This document shows positions 1-7,474 of a stretch of 64,000 nt of DNA, in pieces (the stretch's first letter is position 1; each line of letters begins with the position of its first letter). Source of the DNA: Legionellaceae bacterium (GTDB lineage: Bacteria; Pseudomonadota; Gammaproteobacteria; Legionellales; Legionellaceae); contig JARGOS010000003.1 in the NCBI GenBank assembly GCA_029212505.1, positions 62,001 through 126,000 of the forward strand, in the 5' to 3' direction. The notes under the pieces are model-generated. The model did not search any database and was not told where the DNA came from. It worked only from the letters and a program-made list of their open reading frames with translations. Both the position numbers and the translations under genes were made by a program.

Positions 1-359
1 TAGCCACAATAAATTTTGACTATGTTTGACCTAGAGTGGCCCAATTCACGGGTGAGGATCATTCGCACACGGCGATCCAAATCTTTTTCAATGCCCTTCA
101 AACTCTTAGAGCTTATGCCACCGGGCATCGGGCATAGTAATCCCTGACCCCGCGAATCAAGTGCACGCGTTAATTCATGATAGCGTCGTTGCGCGTACGC
201 ATGCCGAAGCCCATGCAATTTAGAAACATCCATTGCTTTCGTTTGCGCTTGATAATGACTCAAATGCTGTTTGTAGGTGCGATCGACAGGAATTAATGAC
301 TCACCTGGCTTAATCAGCTTGGATACTTCGATAAGCCACTGTATAGGGGTCAAGTCCAT
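1..359 (-). pseudogene. C-terminal remnant of a tyrosine recombinase (integrase), cut by the window edge
   Basis: Reading the minus strand from an ATG at 359 gives at least 119 codons with no stop before base 1. The translation contains KLHGLRHAYAQRRY followed by LTRELGHSRSNIVKIY. These match the second half of a tyrosine-recombinase catalytic domain (the H-x-L-R-H box and the L-G-H-S-R box just before the tyrosine), in the style of the integrases with an Integrase_1 domain. An in-frame TAA directly precedes the ATG. The SAM-like DNA-binding domain and the first catalytic arginine region are therefore not part of this frame, whereas full-length relatives have roughly 300 residues. The nucleophilic tyrosine would fall at or just beyond the window edge. 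It is most likely a decayed integrase left by an island at the neighbouring tRNA-Arg site. A start further upstream with a frameshift is the alternative. Confidence 0.6.
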
Positions 360-540
360 TTATAATGTTATTTAAGCGAGGGATATTTAAAGACATGAAA
401 GAGTAGCTTAGGAACGGAACGTTTGTGATGGAAGATAAGGAGGTGTTTAGCGTTTTATAAAGGCTGCTGAGAGGATGTACGACACAAAATGATCAGGATG
501 ATCTGGTAAGTCTTAGGTAACTTATTGATATTAAATAAGA

Positions 541-592
541 AAAATGGTGAGCCCGGAAGGATTCGAACCTCCGACCCTCTGGTTCGTAGCCA
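541..592. repeat. Duplicate of the tRNA-Arg 3' end (attachment-site copy, distal)
   Basis: These 52 bases match 2593-2644 with a single mismatch (A at 550, C at 2602). The second copy lies in the intact tRNA-Arg gene and its flank, and covers the CCA end, acceptor 3' strand, T-arm, variable region and anticodon loop. Similarity stops at 592, so only the 3' 48 nt of the tRNA plus 4 flanking bases are present here. This is the classic footprint of integration into a tRNA gene. The AbiE pair lies between the copies and the integrase remnant lies outside them. The stretch 360-540 holds no gene that I can recognise. Confidence 0.85.
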
Positions 593-820
593 TACACTTA
601 ATGGTAAAAGTTGTTTTAAATCAATGCCTTGCGGTGTAACGACGTGTAAAGGCATTGCTTGAAACCACTAGAGTTTACAGACTTAATTTATACTAATAAA
701 GCTATAGTATACGCTGATTTATTTTCTTAATAGATGAAAAAATCGGCTTACAATATACTTTTTTGTTTTTTATGCTATAATTTATGAGAGTTTATTCTCT
801 TATTAGGTGAGTAATTCATC
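593..820 (+). promoter_or_regulatory. Promoter region of the AbiE operon with inverted repeats
   Basis: This is the 228-bp leader of the AbiE pair. It contains a 9-bp inverted repeat (CAATGCCTT at 622-630, AAGGCATTG at 649-657) and a 7-bp one (TATACTA at 689-695, TAGTATA at 705-711). A good -10 hexamer, TATAAT, lies at 776-781. The sequence AGAG-TTTATT-CTCT follows just downstream and AGGTGAG precedes the ATG at 821. No -35 box is convincing at the right spacing. AbiEi antitoxins of this family autoregulate by binding inverted repeats at their own promoter, so 689-711 is a reasonable operator candidate. That assignment is inference. Confidence 0.4.
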
Positions 821-1648
821 ATGAGATATAGTAAATTGGATCAGTTTGAGGGTTTAGGTCGATTGGAGAGGCAATCTCTTGCAACTTTATTGCATGGCAC
901 TCACGGAACGATTGTCGTAAGCCAAGCAGCTGAACTTTGGGGCATCTCTCAGATCCTGGCTGCGAAGCGTTTAGCTGGGTATCATAAAAAAGGTTGGTTA
1001 AAACGAATAGCGCAAGGTCTTTATATACCCGTTCCGCTTGATTCTCTAACGAGTGATGTTGTTCCAGAAGAGCCATTTTTGGTTGCAGAACAACTATTTT
1101 CACCTTGTTATATTGGTGGTGTTAATGCAGCCAACCACTGGGATCTTACCGAGCAATTATTTCGCACGATAACCGTGATGACAGAAAGAAAATTGACGAA
1201 TAAAAAACAAGTAATCGCGGGTACTGAATATATTATTCATACATTAAAAGCACGCTATTTTTTTGGATTGAAAACCGTTTGGTTGAATGGTGTGAAAGTG
1301 AAAATATCGGATCCAACACGCACATTGGTCGATATGTTGATGTTTCCTGATTTTTGCGGAGGATTGCGCTTTATTAATGATGTATTGGTCAATTATTTTA
1401 GGTCGGATTTTAAAAACATTAATATATTGATTGAGTACTTGGATAAAGCACAAAATGGTGCAGCGTTAAAGCGCCTCGGTTTTTTTATGGAACTTAATTT
1501 TCCTGATGAAAAACAAATAATGACTTATTGTGCTCAAAATTTAACAACGGGTTATGCTAAGTTTAATCCTCAGCAATCTTGTGAAAAATTAGTCACGCGC
1601 TGGCGTTTATGGGTTCCTGAGGCATGGAAGGATAAATTGAATGATTAG
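821..1648 (+). CDS. abiEi: Type IV toxin-antitoxin system antitoxin, AbiEi family
   Basis: The 275-residue protein has an N-terminal winged-helix segment (about residues 15-75). It contains the AbiEi signature in which a helix-turn-helix is followed by KKGWLKRIAQGLY, the 'k-kGwl-ri-rGlY' wing typical of the family. A longer C-terminal region without a catalytic motif follows, as in other AbiEi proteins. The family encodes a DNA-binding antitoxin that counteracts the AbiEii nucleotidyltransferase and represses its own operon. An AGGTGAG ribosome-binding site precedes the ATG. The 3' end overlaps the next gene by 8 bp, implying translational coupling. The gene sits inside the tRNA-Arg-bounded island, so recent transfer is likely. 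Confidence 0.88.
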   Translation: MRYSKLDQFEGLGRLERQSLATLLHGTHGTIVVSQAAELWGISQILAAKRLAGYHKKGWLKRIAQGLYIPVPLDSLTSDVVPEEPFLVAEQLFSPCYIGGVNAANHWDLTEQLFRTITVMTERKLTNKKQVIAGTEYIIHTLKARYFFGLKTVWLNGVKVKISDPTRTLVDMLMFPDFCGGLRFINDVLVNYFRSDFKNINILIEYLDKAQNGAALKRLGFFMELNFPDEKQIMTYCAQNLTTGYAKFNPQQSCEKLVTRWRLWVPEAWKDKLND

Positions 1649-2489
1649 CAAACAAGAGATTATGGAGCATGCACGGATTTATAATTTACCGCCCAATACA
1701 ATTGAAAAAGACTACGTGTTGAATTGGATATTAGCAGGAATTGCTCAATCTCAAATCTTGAAAAATCACTGGGTATTCAAGGGTGGAACGTGTTTAAAAA
1801 AATGTTTTTTTGAATTATATCGGTTTTCTGAGGATTTAGATTTTACAATTATTGCTTTAGAGCATCGAGATCTTGATTTTTTAAGGTCTGAATTTATAAA
1901 TATCAGTGAATGGATTTATGAACACTCCGGCATAGAAATATCTCCTGATGAAATAAGGTTTGAGAGGTATGAAAATCCTAGAGGCAATGTTTCAATTCAA
2001 GGGAAAATTGCTTATCAAGGCCCAATGAAAAGACGTGGGAATAATCCCACGATTAAACTTGATTTATGTTGGGATGAATTACTTGTTGAGCCTACGATAC
2101 TGAGTGGTATTCATCATCCATACAGCGACTTAAATCTTGAGTTTCAAATTCAAACGTATTGTATCGAAGAAATTTTTTCGGAAAAGCTACGTGCTTTGAG
2201 GGAGCGAATGAGACCTAGAGATCTATATGATGTCATTCATTTACATCTTGATGAGCGTTGGCAACCAGACAAAGCACGAGTTTTCGCGGCTCTAAAGAAA
2301 AAATGTGCATTTAAATCTGTAGAAGTTCCTACAATGGTATTGTTAAATGGTTTGCCTGGTAAAGGTGAGCTTATGCTTGATTGGGAAAATATGTTGGCGC
2401 ATCAAATTTCTGATCTTGAATCCTCAGAATATTATTGGAATAAATTACCCATTGTATTTGACTGGTTATACGGTGTTTCGATAGCTTAA
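1641..2489 (+). CDS. abiEii: Nucleotidyltransferase toxin, AbiEii/AbiGii family
   Basis: The 282-residue protein carries the AbiEii nucleotidyltransferase motifs. KGGTCLKK at about residues 49-56 is followed by RFSEDLDF (motif I, with the catalytic aspartates of the DNA polymerase beta fold). KLDLCWDE near residue 138 comes next, then EIFSEKLRAL and RPRDLYDV near 175-200 (the later family motifs). AbiEii toxins are bacteriostatic and their relatives act as phage abortive-infection or plasmid-stabilising modules. MenT-type relatives transfer nucleotides to tRNA acceptor ends. The ATG overlaps the antitoxin's last codons. All recognisable catalytic residues are present, so the toxin is predicted to be active. 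What it modifies here cannot be read from the sequence. Confidence 0.9.
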   Translation: MISKQEIMEHARIYNLPPNTIEKDYVLNWILAGIAQSQILKNHWVFKGGTCLKKCFFELYRFSEDLDFTIIALEHRDLDFLRSEFINISEWIYEHSGIEISPDEIRFERYENPRGNVSIQGKIAYQGPMKRRGNNPTIKLDLCWDELLVEPTILSGIHHPYSDLNLEFQIQTYCIEEIFSEKLRALRERMRPRDLYDVIHLHLDERWQPDKARVFAALKKKCAFKSVEVPTMVLLNGLPGKGELMLDWENMLAHQISDLESSEYYWNKLPIVFDWLYGVSIA

Positions 2490-2592
2490 AGGGCATACAA
2501 CATACCAACCTATGATCATCAAAATTATATCTTTTGGAAAATATCGGTCTTTAAAGGTTAGATTGACGTAAGTAAATTGATAGTAAAGAAAT

Positions 2593-2644
2593 AAAATGGT
2601 GCGCCCGGAAGGATTCGAACCTCCGACCCTCTGGTTCGTAGCCA
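2593..2644. repeat. tRNA-Arg 3' end: attachment-site copy inside the intact tRNA gene
   Basis: This is the partner of the 541-592 copy (51 of 52 bases identical). It spans the 3' two thirds of tRNA-Arg plus 4 bp of flank. The two copies delimit about 2.05 kb containing only the AbiE pair. Confidence 0.85.
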
Positions 2645-2673
2645 GATACTCTATCCAACTGAGCTACGGGCGC
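2597..2673 (-). tRNA. tRNA-Arg(ACG)
   Basis: On the minus strand a 77-nt cloverleaf begins GCGCCCGTAGCTCAG and ends with an encoded CCA at 2599-2597. The 7-bp acceptor stem (GCGCCCG with CGGGCGC), the D-loop, a TTCGAATC T-loop and the anticodon loop CTACGAA are all present. The anticodon ACG decodes arginine CGN codons after A34-to-I editing. The editing enzyme TadA is encoded at 51834-52286. This tRNA is the presumed integration target of the adjacent AbiE island, and it remains intact. Confidence 0.95.
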
Positions 2674-2691
2674 ACTGTACTTGCATGAACC

Positions 2692-2784
2692 TGGCGGAGA
2701 GAGAGGGATTCGAACCCTCGATGGAGGTTTTGCCCCCATACTCCCTTAGCAGGGGAGCGCCTTCAGCCGCTCGGCCACCTCTCC
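2692..2784 (-). tRNA. tRNA-Ser(GCT)
   Basis: This minus-strand class II tRNA of 93 nt starts GGAGAGGTGGCCGAG and has a long variable arm and an encoded CCA at 2694-2692. The anticodon loop CTGCTAA gives anticodon GCU, which reads AGC/AGU serine codons. It lies 18 nt upstream of tRNA-Arg on the same strand, and the two are probably co-transcribed. Confidence 0.95.
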
Positions 2785-2799
2785 GTTCAATGCAGCGAC

Positions 2800-2827
2800 A
2801 GTATATCAGTAATTTGCGTTCGGTCAA
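2800..2827 (-). promoter_or_regulatory. Sigma-70 promoter of the tRNA-Ser/tRNA-Arg unit
   Basis: On the minus strand TTGACC (2827-2822) and TATACT (2805-2800) are separated by 16 bp. A GC-rich GTCGC discriminator follows the -10 box. That arrangement is typical of strong, stringently controlled stable-RNA promoters. The tRNA-Ser 5' end lies 15 bp beyond the -10 box. Confidence 0.75.
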
Positions 2828-2934
2828 CAGGCGATTAAAAAAAAATGAAGCTTATGTTTTAGATATTAAAAAAAAACTAAAACTAAGGTATGGTAGCTGT
2901 TCTAATTTATATTTAAGGCGCATCAGGAGGAATG

Positions 2935-4254
2935 ATGAAAGGTAAGTCAAGTTTACAAGGAAAAGCCGTCTACATTGTCGATGGCGCGCGAACACCTTTT
3001 TTGAAAGCAAAAGGCGTGGGTCCTTTTAGTGGTTCTGATTTAGCCGTTGCCGCTGGGCGTGGTTTGCTGATGCGTCAGCCTTTTTCTCCCAGCGCACTCG
3101 ACGAAGTGATTATCGGTTCGGCCATGCCAGGTCCTGATGAAGCCAATATTGCACGTGTTGTTGCCTTGCGTTTGGGGTGTGGTGATAAAGTACCGGCATT
3201 TACCGTGATGCGAAATTGTGCCTCAGGTCTTCAAGCGCTCGATAATGCGGCGCTTAATATTGCAAGTGGACGTAGTAACTTAGTTTTAGCTGGTGGAACG
3301 GATGCGATGAGTCGCGCGCCGTTATTATTTAATTTACAGATGACCGCTTGGCTTGCTTCATGGTTTTCAGCCAAAACCATGCAACAGCGTTTAGGCTTAT
3401 TGCCCAAGCTCAGGCCTTCGTTTTTAGCACCCGTGATTGCCTTGATGCGTGGCTTGACCGATCCGATTGTGGGGTTAAACATGGGGCAAACGGCCGAGAA
3501 GCTTGCGTATAAATTTAATATCACACGCGAGCAAATGGATGCGTTTGCAGCAAAAAGTCATGTTGATTTATTACAGGCCTATGCCGACGGCCGTATGGAT
3601 GAAGTGATCCCGATTATCGATAAAAAAGGCAAAGTTTATGATAAAGATGATGGGGCACGTACCGATTCAACCCCTGAGCGTCTGGCTAAACTTAAGCCGT
3701 TTTTTGATAAAAAATACGGGATGGTGACCGCAGGCAATAGTTCACAAATTACCGACGGCGCCTGTTTGTTGCTTTTAGCCAGTGCCGATGCTGTTAAAGA
3801 GCATAATCTAAACGTGATAGGACGTATTGTGGATACCGAATGGGCGGCACTCGATCCATCACAAATGGGACTAGGGCCGGTGCATGCCGCCACACCTATT
3901 TTAGAGCGCCACGGTTTGGTACCTAACGATATGGACGCTTGGGAAATCAACGAAGCATTTGCCGCACAAGTGTTGGCTTGCGTGAGCGCATTTGATGATA
4001 AAGATTATGCTGTAAACGAATTAGGACTTGCCGAACCGATGGGGGCGCCATCACCTGAGCGCTTAAACCAAGACGGGGGTGCAATTGCGGCAGGTCATCC
4101 GATTGGTGCAAGTGGTGCACGTATTGTGTTGCATACACTGCGTGCTTTAGAAAACAGTGGGGGTACGCGCGGCATGGCGGCGATTTGTATTGGCGGAGGC
4201 CAAGGCGGGGCTATGTACATTGAGCGCACAACGGAGGTGAAAGAACATGCATAA
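2935..4254 (+). CDS. fadI: Acetyl-CoA C-acyltransferase (3-ketoacyl-CoA thiolase), FadI-like
   Basis: The roughly 439-residue thiolase catalyses the last step of beta-oxidation, cleaving 3-ketoacyl-CoA with CoA. RNCASGLQAL near residue 95 contains the nucleophilic cysteine. NEAFAAQ, GGAIAAGHPIGASG (active-site histidine) and the C-terminal CIGGGQGG (second cysteine) are all present. Length and gene order (thiolase first, multifunctional protein second) fit FadI of the fadIJ pair better than FadA of fadBA. I place the start at the second of two adjacent ATGs (2932 and 2935), because AGGAGG at 2925-2930 is only 1 nt from the first. It overlaps fadJ by 8 bp, implying a coupled operon. It could alternatively be annotated as fadA. 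Confidence 0.88.
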   Translation: MKGKSSLQGKAVYIVDGARTPFLKAKGVGPFSGSDLAVAAGRGLLMRQPFSPSALDEVIIGSAMPGPDEANIARVVALRLGCGDKVPAFTVMRNCASGLQALDNAALNIASGRSNLVLAGGTDAMSRAPLLFNLQMTAWLASWFSAKTMQQRLGLLPKLRPSFLAPVIALMRGLTDPIVGLNMGQTAEKLAYKFNITREQMDAFAAKSHVDLLQAYADGRMDEVIPIIDKKGKVYDKDDGARTDSTPERLAKLKPFFDKKYGMVTAGNSSQITDGACLLLLASADAVKEHNLNVIGRIVDTEWAALDPSQMGLGPVHAATPILERHGLVPNDMDAWEINEAFAAQVLACVSAFDDKDYAVNELGLAEPMGAPSPERLNQDGGAIAAGHPIGASGARIVLHTLRALENSGGTRGMAAICIGGGQGGAMYIERTTEVKEHA

Positions 4255-6292
4255 TCAACAACAATGGGTGATGGAACCCGATTCCGATAACATCATGTGG
4301 CTGGGTTTAGACCGGCAAGATGTTGGCACAAATAGCATCAATGATGCGGTTCTCGATGAACTCAACACGTTATTGCACGATATTTCGAGCATGCCGCAAG
4401 TCAAAGGCTTGGTGATTTATTCGCGTAAAAAAACGGGATTTATTGCCGGTGCAGATATTACAACGTTTTCTGATTTAGATACGCCAGAGCGTGCATCACA
4501 ATTTTTAAGAAAAGGCCAAGCGGTTTTATCACGGCTCGAAGCGATGACCATACCCACGGTTGCCATGATTGATGGTTTTTGTCTGGGTGGCGGTATGGAG
4601 CTGGCACTTGCCTGTGATTATCGGATTGCGACCGATGCTGATAATACACGGTTAGGGCTTCCTGAAATTAAACTGGGTATTCACCCAGGTTGGGGTGGTG
4701 TTGTACGCTTACCAAGGCTCATAGGCGGGTTTAAAGCCTTATCTCAGGTGATTTTAACCGGTTCTATGCTGCGCGCTAAAAAAGCAAAAGCACTGGGGTT
4801 GGTGGATGATGTCGTGCCGCTTCGGCAGTTAAAACGCGCGGCCGTGCATTATATTAAAACACAACCACCCAAACATAAACCTTCGGTTTTAGATAGTCTA
4901 GATAGCTATGGTTTTGTGCGTACGTTGATGGCCAAAGTGCTACGTCGAGAAGTGGCTAAAAAAGCACGCGAAGCGCATTATCCCGCACCTTATGCGGTGA
5001 TTGATTTTTGGGAACATGAAAGCGGTTTTGACGATCGTGCGTATCTTAAAGAAGCTGACTCAGTAGTGAAGCTCGTGACGGAAGGTGACACAGCTAAAAA
5101 TTTGATTCGTTTATTTTTACTCCGTGAACGAATGAAGGGTTTTGCTAAGCAAGCTGGAAATTTTAAAGCCAAGCATGTGCACGTGATTGGTGCAGGCGTG
5201 ATGGGTGGCGATATTGCCGCTTGGTGTGCACGCCAAGGGCTCAAAGTCACGTTACAAGATAAAAATTATGCCCAAATTGCGCCAGCTATTGCGCGCGCTC
5301 AGAGTTTATATAAAAAAGTTTTACGTAAGCCGCGTTTGATTGAAGCAGCGATGGATCGCTTGATTCCCGATCCGGACGGTTACGGTATTGCCGAGGCCGA
5401 TGTGATTATTGAAGCTGTGTTTGAAAATCTTGAAGTGAAACAAGAGATTTTTAAAGCGCTTGAAATAAAAGCGAAACCAGACGCAATTTTAGCCAGTAAT
5501 ACCTCAAGTATTCCGTTGGATGAAATCAGCCAAGTGATGTCAAAACCCGGGCGTTTGGTGGGGATTCACTTTTTTAACCCCGTGTCTCAGATGGAATTGG
5601 TTGAAATTGTAAGCAGCGAACGCACCATGAAGAAGGTTACTGAGCAAGCAGCGGCGTTCGTGAATCAAATTTCACGCCTGCCTTTGCCGGTTAAATCAAG
5701 CCCAGGGTTTTTAGTGAACCGTGTGCTCATGCCGTATTTACTTGAGTGCATTCAATTGCTTGAAGAAGGGTATGCGCCAGAAGTGATTGATGAAGCGGCT
5801 AAGAATTTTGGTATGATGATGGGGCCTGTCGAGTTAGCGGATACGGTTGGTCTTGATGTATGCTTGGCTGTTGCCGAAAATCTGATGTCTCACTTTGGTG
5901 GTACGGTGCCTCAGCGCATCCGTGACATGGTTGACCAAGGTCGCCTAGGACGTAAATCCGGCGATGGCTTTTACACGTATAAGCAGGGCAAGCCCGTCAA
6001 AGATAAAGCAACGTTAAAACAAGCCGTTGGGCGGCATCATGAAGAAATTGCCGACCGTTTGATTTTACGTATGGTGAATGAAGCGGCGGCATGCTTGCGC
6101 GAAGGCGTGGTTGCTGATGCTGATTTATTGGATGCAGGCATGATTTTTGGTACAGGGTTTGCACCGTTTAGAGGTGGGCCCATGCATTATGCAAAAGCAT
6201 TTGGTCAAGATAAATTAAATTCATCGTTTGAAGAGCTTGAAACACAATACGGTGAGCGTTTTAAAGCGGATCAAGGCATTCGTGGTGATTAG
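4247..6292 (+). CDS. fadJ: Multifunctional enoyl-CoA hydratase / 3-hydroxyacyl-CoA dehydrogenase, FadJ-like
   Basis: The 681-residue alpha subunit of the beta-oxidation complex has two enzymatic parts. The N-terminal crotonase domain (about 1-190) carries GGGMELALACDYR and GLPEIKLGIHPGWGG, which hold the two catalytic glutamates. The 3-hydroxyacyl-CoA dehydrogenase part (about 305-600) carries the NAD-binding VIGAGVMGGDIAAW, LASNTSSIPLDEI and the catalytic-histidine segment VGIHFFNP, then SSPGFLVNR. A second helical dehydrogenase-like repeat ends the protein. It should hydrate enoyl-CoA and oxidise 3-hydroxyacyl-CoA, handing the product to the thiolase encoded just upstream. E. coli FadJ has about 714 residues, so this version is slightly compact, but no catalytic motif is missing. 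Confidence 0.92.
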   Translation: MHNQQQWVMEPDSDNIMWLGLDRQDVGTNSINDAVLDELNTLLHDISSMPQVKGLVIYSRKKTGFIAGADITTFSDLDTPERASQFLRKGQAVLSRLEAMTIPTVAMIDGFCLGGGMELALACDYRIATDADNTRLGLPEIKLGIHPGWGGVVRLPRLIGGFKALSQVILTGSMLRAKKAKALGLVDDVVPLRQLKRAAVHYIKTQPPKHKPSVLDSLDSYGFVRTLMAKVLRREVAKKAREAHYPAPYAVIDFWEHESGFDDRAYLKEADSVVKLVTEGDTAKNLIRLFLLRERMKGFAKQAGNFKAKHVHVIGAGVMGGDIAAWCARQGLKVTLQDKNYAQIAPAIARAQSLYKKVLRKPRLIEAAMDRLIPDPDGYGIAEADVIIEAVFENLEVKQEIFKALEIKAKPDAILASNTSSIPLDEISQVMSKPGRLVGIHFFNPVSQMELVEIVSSERTMKKVTEQAAAFVNQISRLPLPVKSSPGFLVNRVLMPYLLECIQLLEEGYAPEVIDEAAKNFGMMMGPVELADTVGLDVCLAVAENLMSHFGGTVPQRIRDMVDQGRLGRKSGDGFYTYKQGKPVKDKATLKQAVGRHHEEIADRLILRMVNEAAACLREGVVADADLLDAGMIFGTGFAPFRGGPMHYAKAFGQDKLNSSFEELETQYGERFKADQGIRGD

Positions 6293-6316
6293 ACGTTTGA
6301 CTAATCTTGAGCATTG

Positions 6317-6357
6317 AGCATCTTTATTTTTAACTCCATCTGTATAATAAAGATGCT
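6317..6357. repeat. 12-bp perfect inverted repeat downstream of fadJ
   Basis: AGCATCTTTATT at 6317-6328 pairs with AATAAAGATGCT at 6346-6357 across a 17-nt loop. No T-tract follows on the plus strand, so it is not a textbook intrinsic terminator. It could stabilise the fadJ mRNA 3' end or be an operator for the gene at 6424. Confidence 0.5.
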
Positions 6358-6423
6358 TGAGTATAGTAATTAGGAAAAAAAATACATATAATGCGATTAA
6401 TTTTTACATTATAAGGGTTAATC

Positions 6424-7446
6424 GTGTTAAATGCGAATCAAGCAAAACAATCAAAACAATCAAATTTAGTTAGGTTTCATCCTACAAGCGGGGGAAAGGA
6501 TATTGTTTATCGTGATCAATTTTTTCACGGTGTGAGCGAAGATGTTTTTTCTATCTTGGATCTGAATGACTTGAGTCAAAGTTATAAAAACATACGTAAA
6601 TTAAATATCGCTATTTCGATTGATCCTACGAAGTGGCCAACAGAAAATTTTTTATTGTATCTTACCAATAATCAAATACAGCGAACATCTAAATGTCAAC
6701 TTCATGGAGATAAAGACACGGGCCTTGAAGCAAGTCAAGCACTTAAAACTTTGCTTAAATTAGATAAGCTTTCTAATGGATTTACAGTCGATGGTCTAAA
6801 TTATGTTTATGACTCGATTGGTGTAGCGTGCAACCCGCGCTATCAATCAGCATCGAAGCGCCAAGGTAATGATTTCGAAGCAAGATCAAGTCATTTTGAA
6901 ATTAAGTTTGTACGGCAAACTGAGCCGTCACAACCTATAGAATATTTATGTTTAAATATTCATTTGATGGCAGATCAGCCAACCGAAGCTAGAAAAGTGA
7001 CGTATGGAAAAGAAGAGGCGCTTCTGCGTTTACAGCACGTGATTCATTTATTTTATGCTGAATTAGGTTTGAATATAGTACCAGCTTCACCTGAGCCTTT
7101 GACAAGTTTAAGAGAAGCGCTTCATGTTACTGTTGAAAATCATAAAAAGTTAAAATTTTCGGGGGGTAAACACGAGAAATCAGAGGAAGCGCTTAATAAT
7201 CATGCTTTGGCTGCACATTATACAAAGAATTCTTCAACCCGTGAGAGTTATTCTTTGTCAGATTATGGTGTATTTAGAAAACAGCAACTTAATAAGCAAA
7301 CTCATAAGCAAAACAAGAGGAAGCAAAAAAGAGAGGATTCGGCTGCTGCTGTATTGACTAATCATGATAAGCAACCTGAAGAAGCTAAAGAAGTTGAAGA
7401 AGCTAAAGAAGTTGCCAATGCATGGTCTAAAAAACTGACGTTTTAA
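6424..7446 (+). CDS. Hypothetical protein with basic, then glutamate-rich C-terminal tail
   Basis: I do not recognise this 340-residue protein. It starts at GTG 6424, since no ATG fits better. It has no signal peptide and no membrane segment. Residues 1-235 look globular and mixed alpha/beta. From about residue 236 it becomes low-complexity and charged: first a lysine/glutamine-rich stretch (QTHKQNKRKQKRE), then two exact copies of an 18-bp unit encoding EEAKEV, and finally ANAWSKKLTF. A glutamate-rich block close to the C-terminus is a known trait of Dot/Icm type IV substrates in Legionella and Coxiella, but many ordinary proteins share it. It is convergent with pdhC. Confidence 0.6.
   Translation: MLNANQAKQSKQSNLVRFHPTSGGKDIVYRDQFFHGVSEDVFSILDLNDLSQSYKNIRKLNIAISIDPTKWPTENFLLYLTNNQIQRTSKCQLHGDKDTGLEASQALKTLLKLDKLSNGFTVDGLNYVYDSIGVACNPRYQSASKRQGNDFEARSSHFEIKFVRQTEPSQPIEYLCLNIHLMADQPTEARKVTYGKEEALLRLQHVIHLFYAELGLNIVPASPEPLTSLREALHVTVENHKKLKFSGGKHEKSEEALNNHALAAHYTKNSSTRESYSLSDYGVFRKQQLNKQTHKQNKRKQKREDSAAAVLTNHDKQPEEAKEVEEAKEVANAWSKKLTF
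7378..7413 (+). repeat. Two tandem copies of an 18-bp unit inside the 6424-7446 gene
   Basis: GAAGAAGCTAAAGAAGTT occurs at 7378-7395 and again at 7396-7413 without mismatch. It encodes EEAKEV twice near the C-terminus. Being a multiple of three, copy-number change would keep the reading frame. Confidence 0.85.
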
Positions 7447-7474
7447 AGAGCATGCATAGATGAGCGTTATACTT

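Noticed and set aside
455-655. Minus-strand 66-codon frame and the similar ones at 2551-2739 and 2685-2945
   Set aside because: They are translations across the tRNA-Arg fragment and the tRNA-Arg/tRNA-Ser genes. The peptide is the familiar tRNA-derived pseudo-protein, not a gene.
3231-3524. Minus-strand frames inside fadI (this one and 3636-3950)
   Set aside because: They are antisense shadows of a gene with complete thiolase motifs.
6317-6357. The inverted repeat after fadJ as an intrinsic terminator
   Set aside because: The stem is AT-rich and no T-tract follows, so it is kept as an inverted repeat only.
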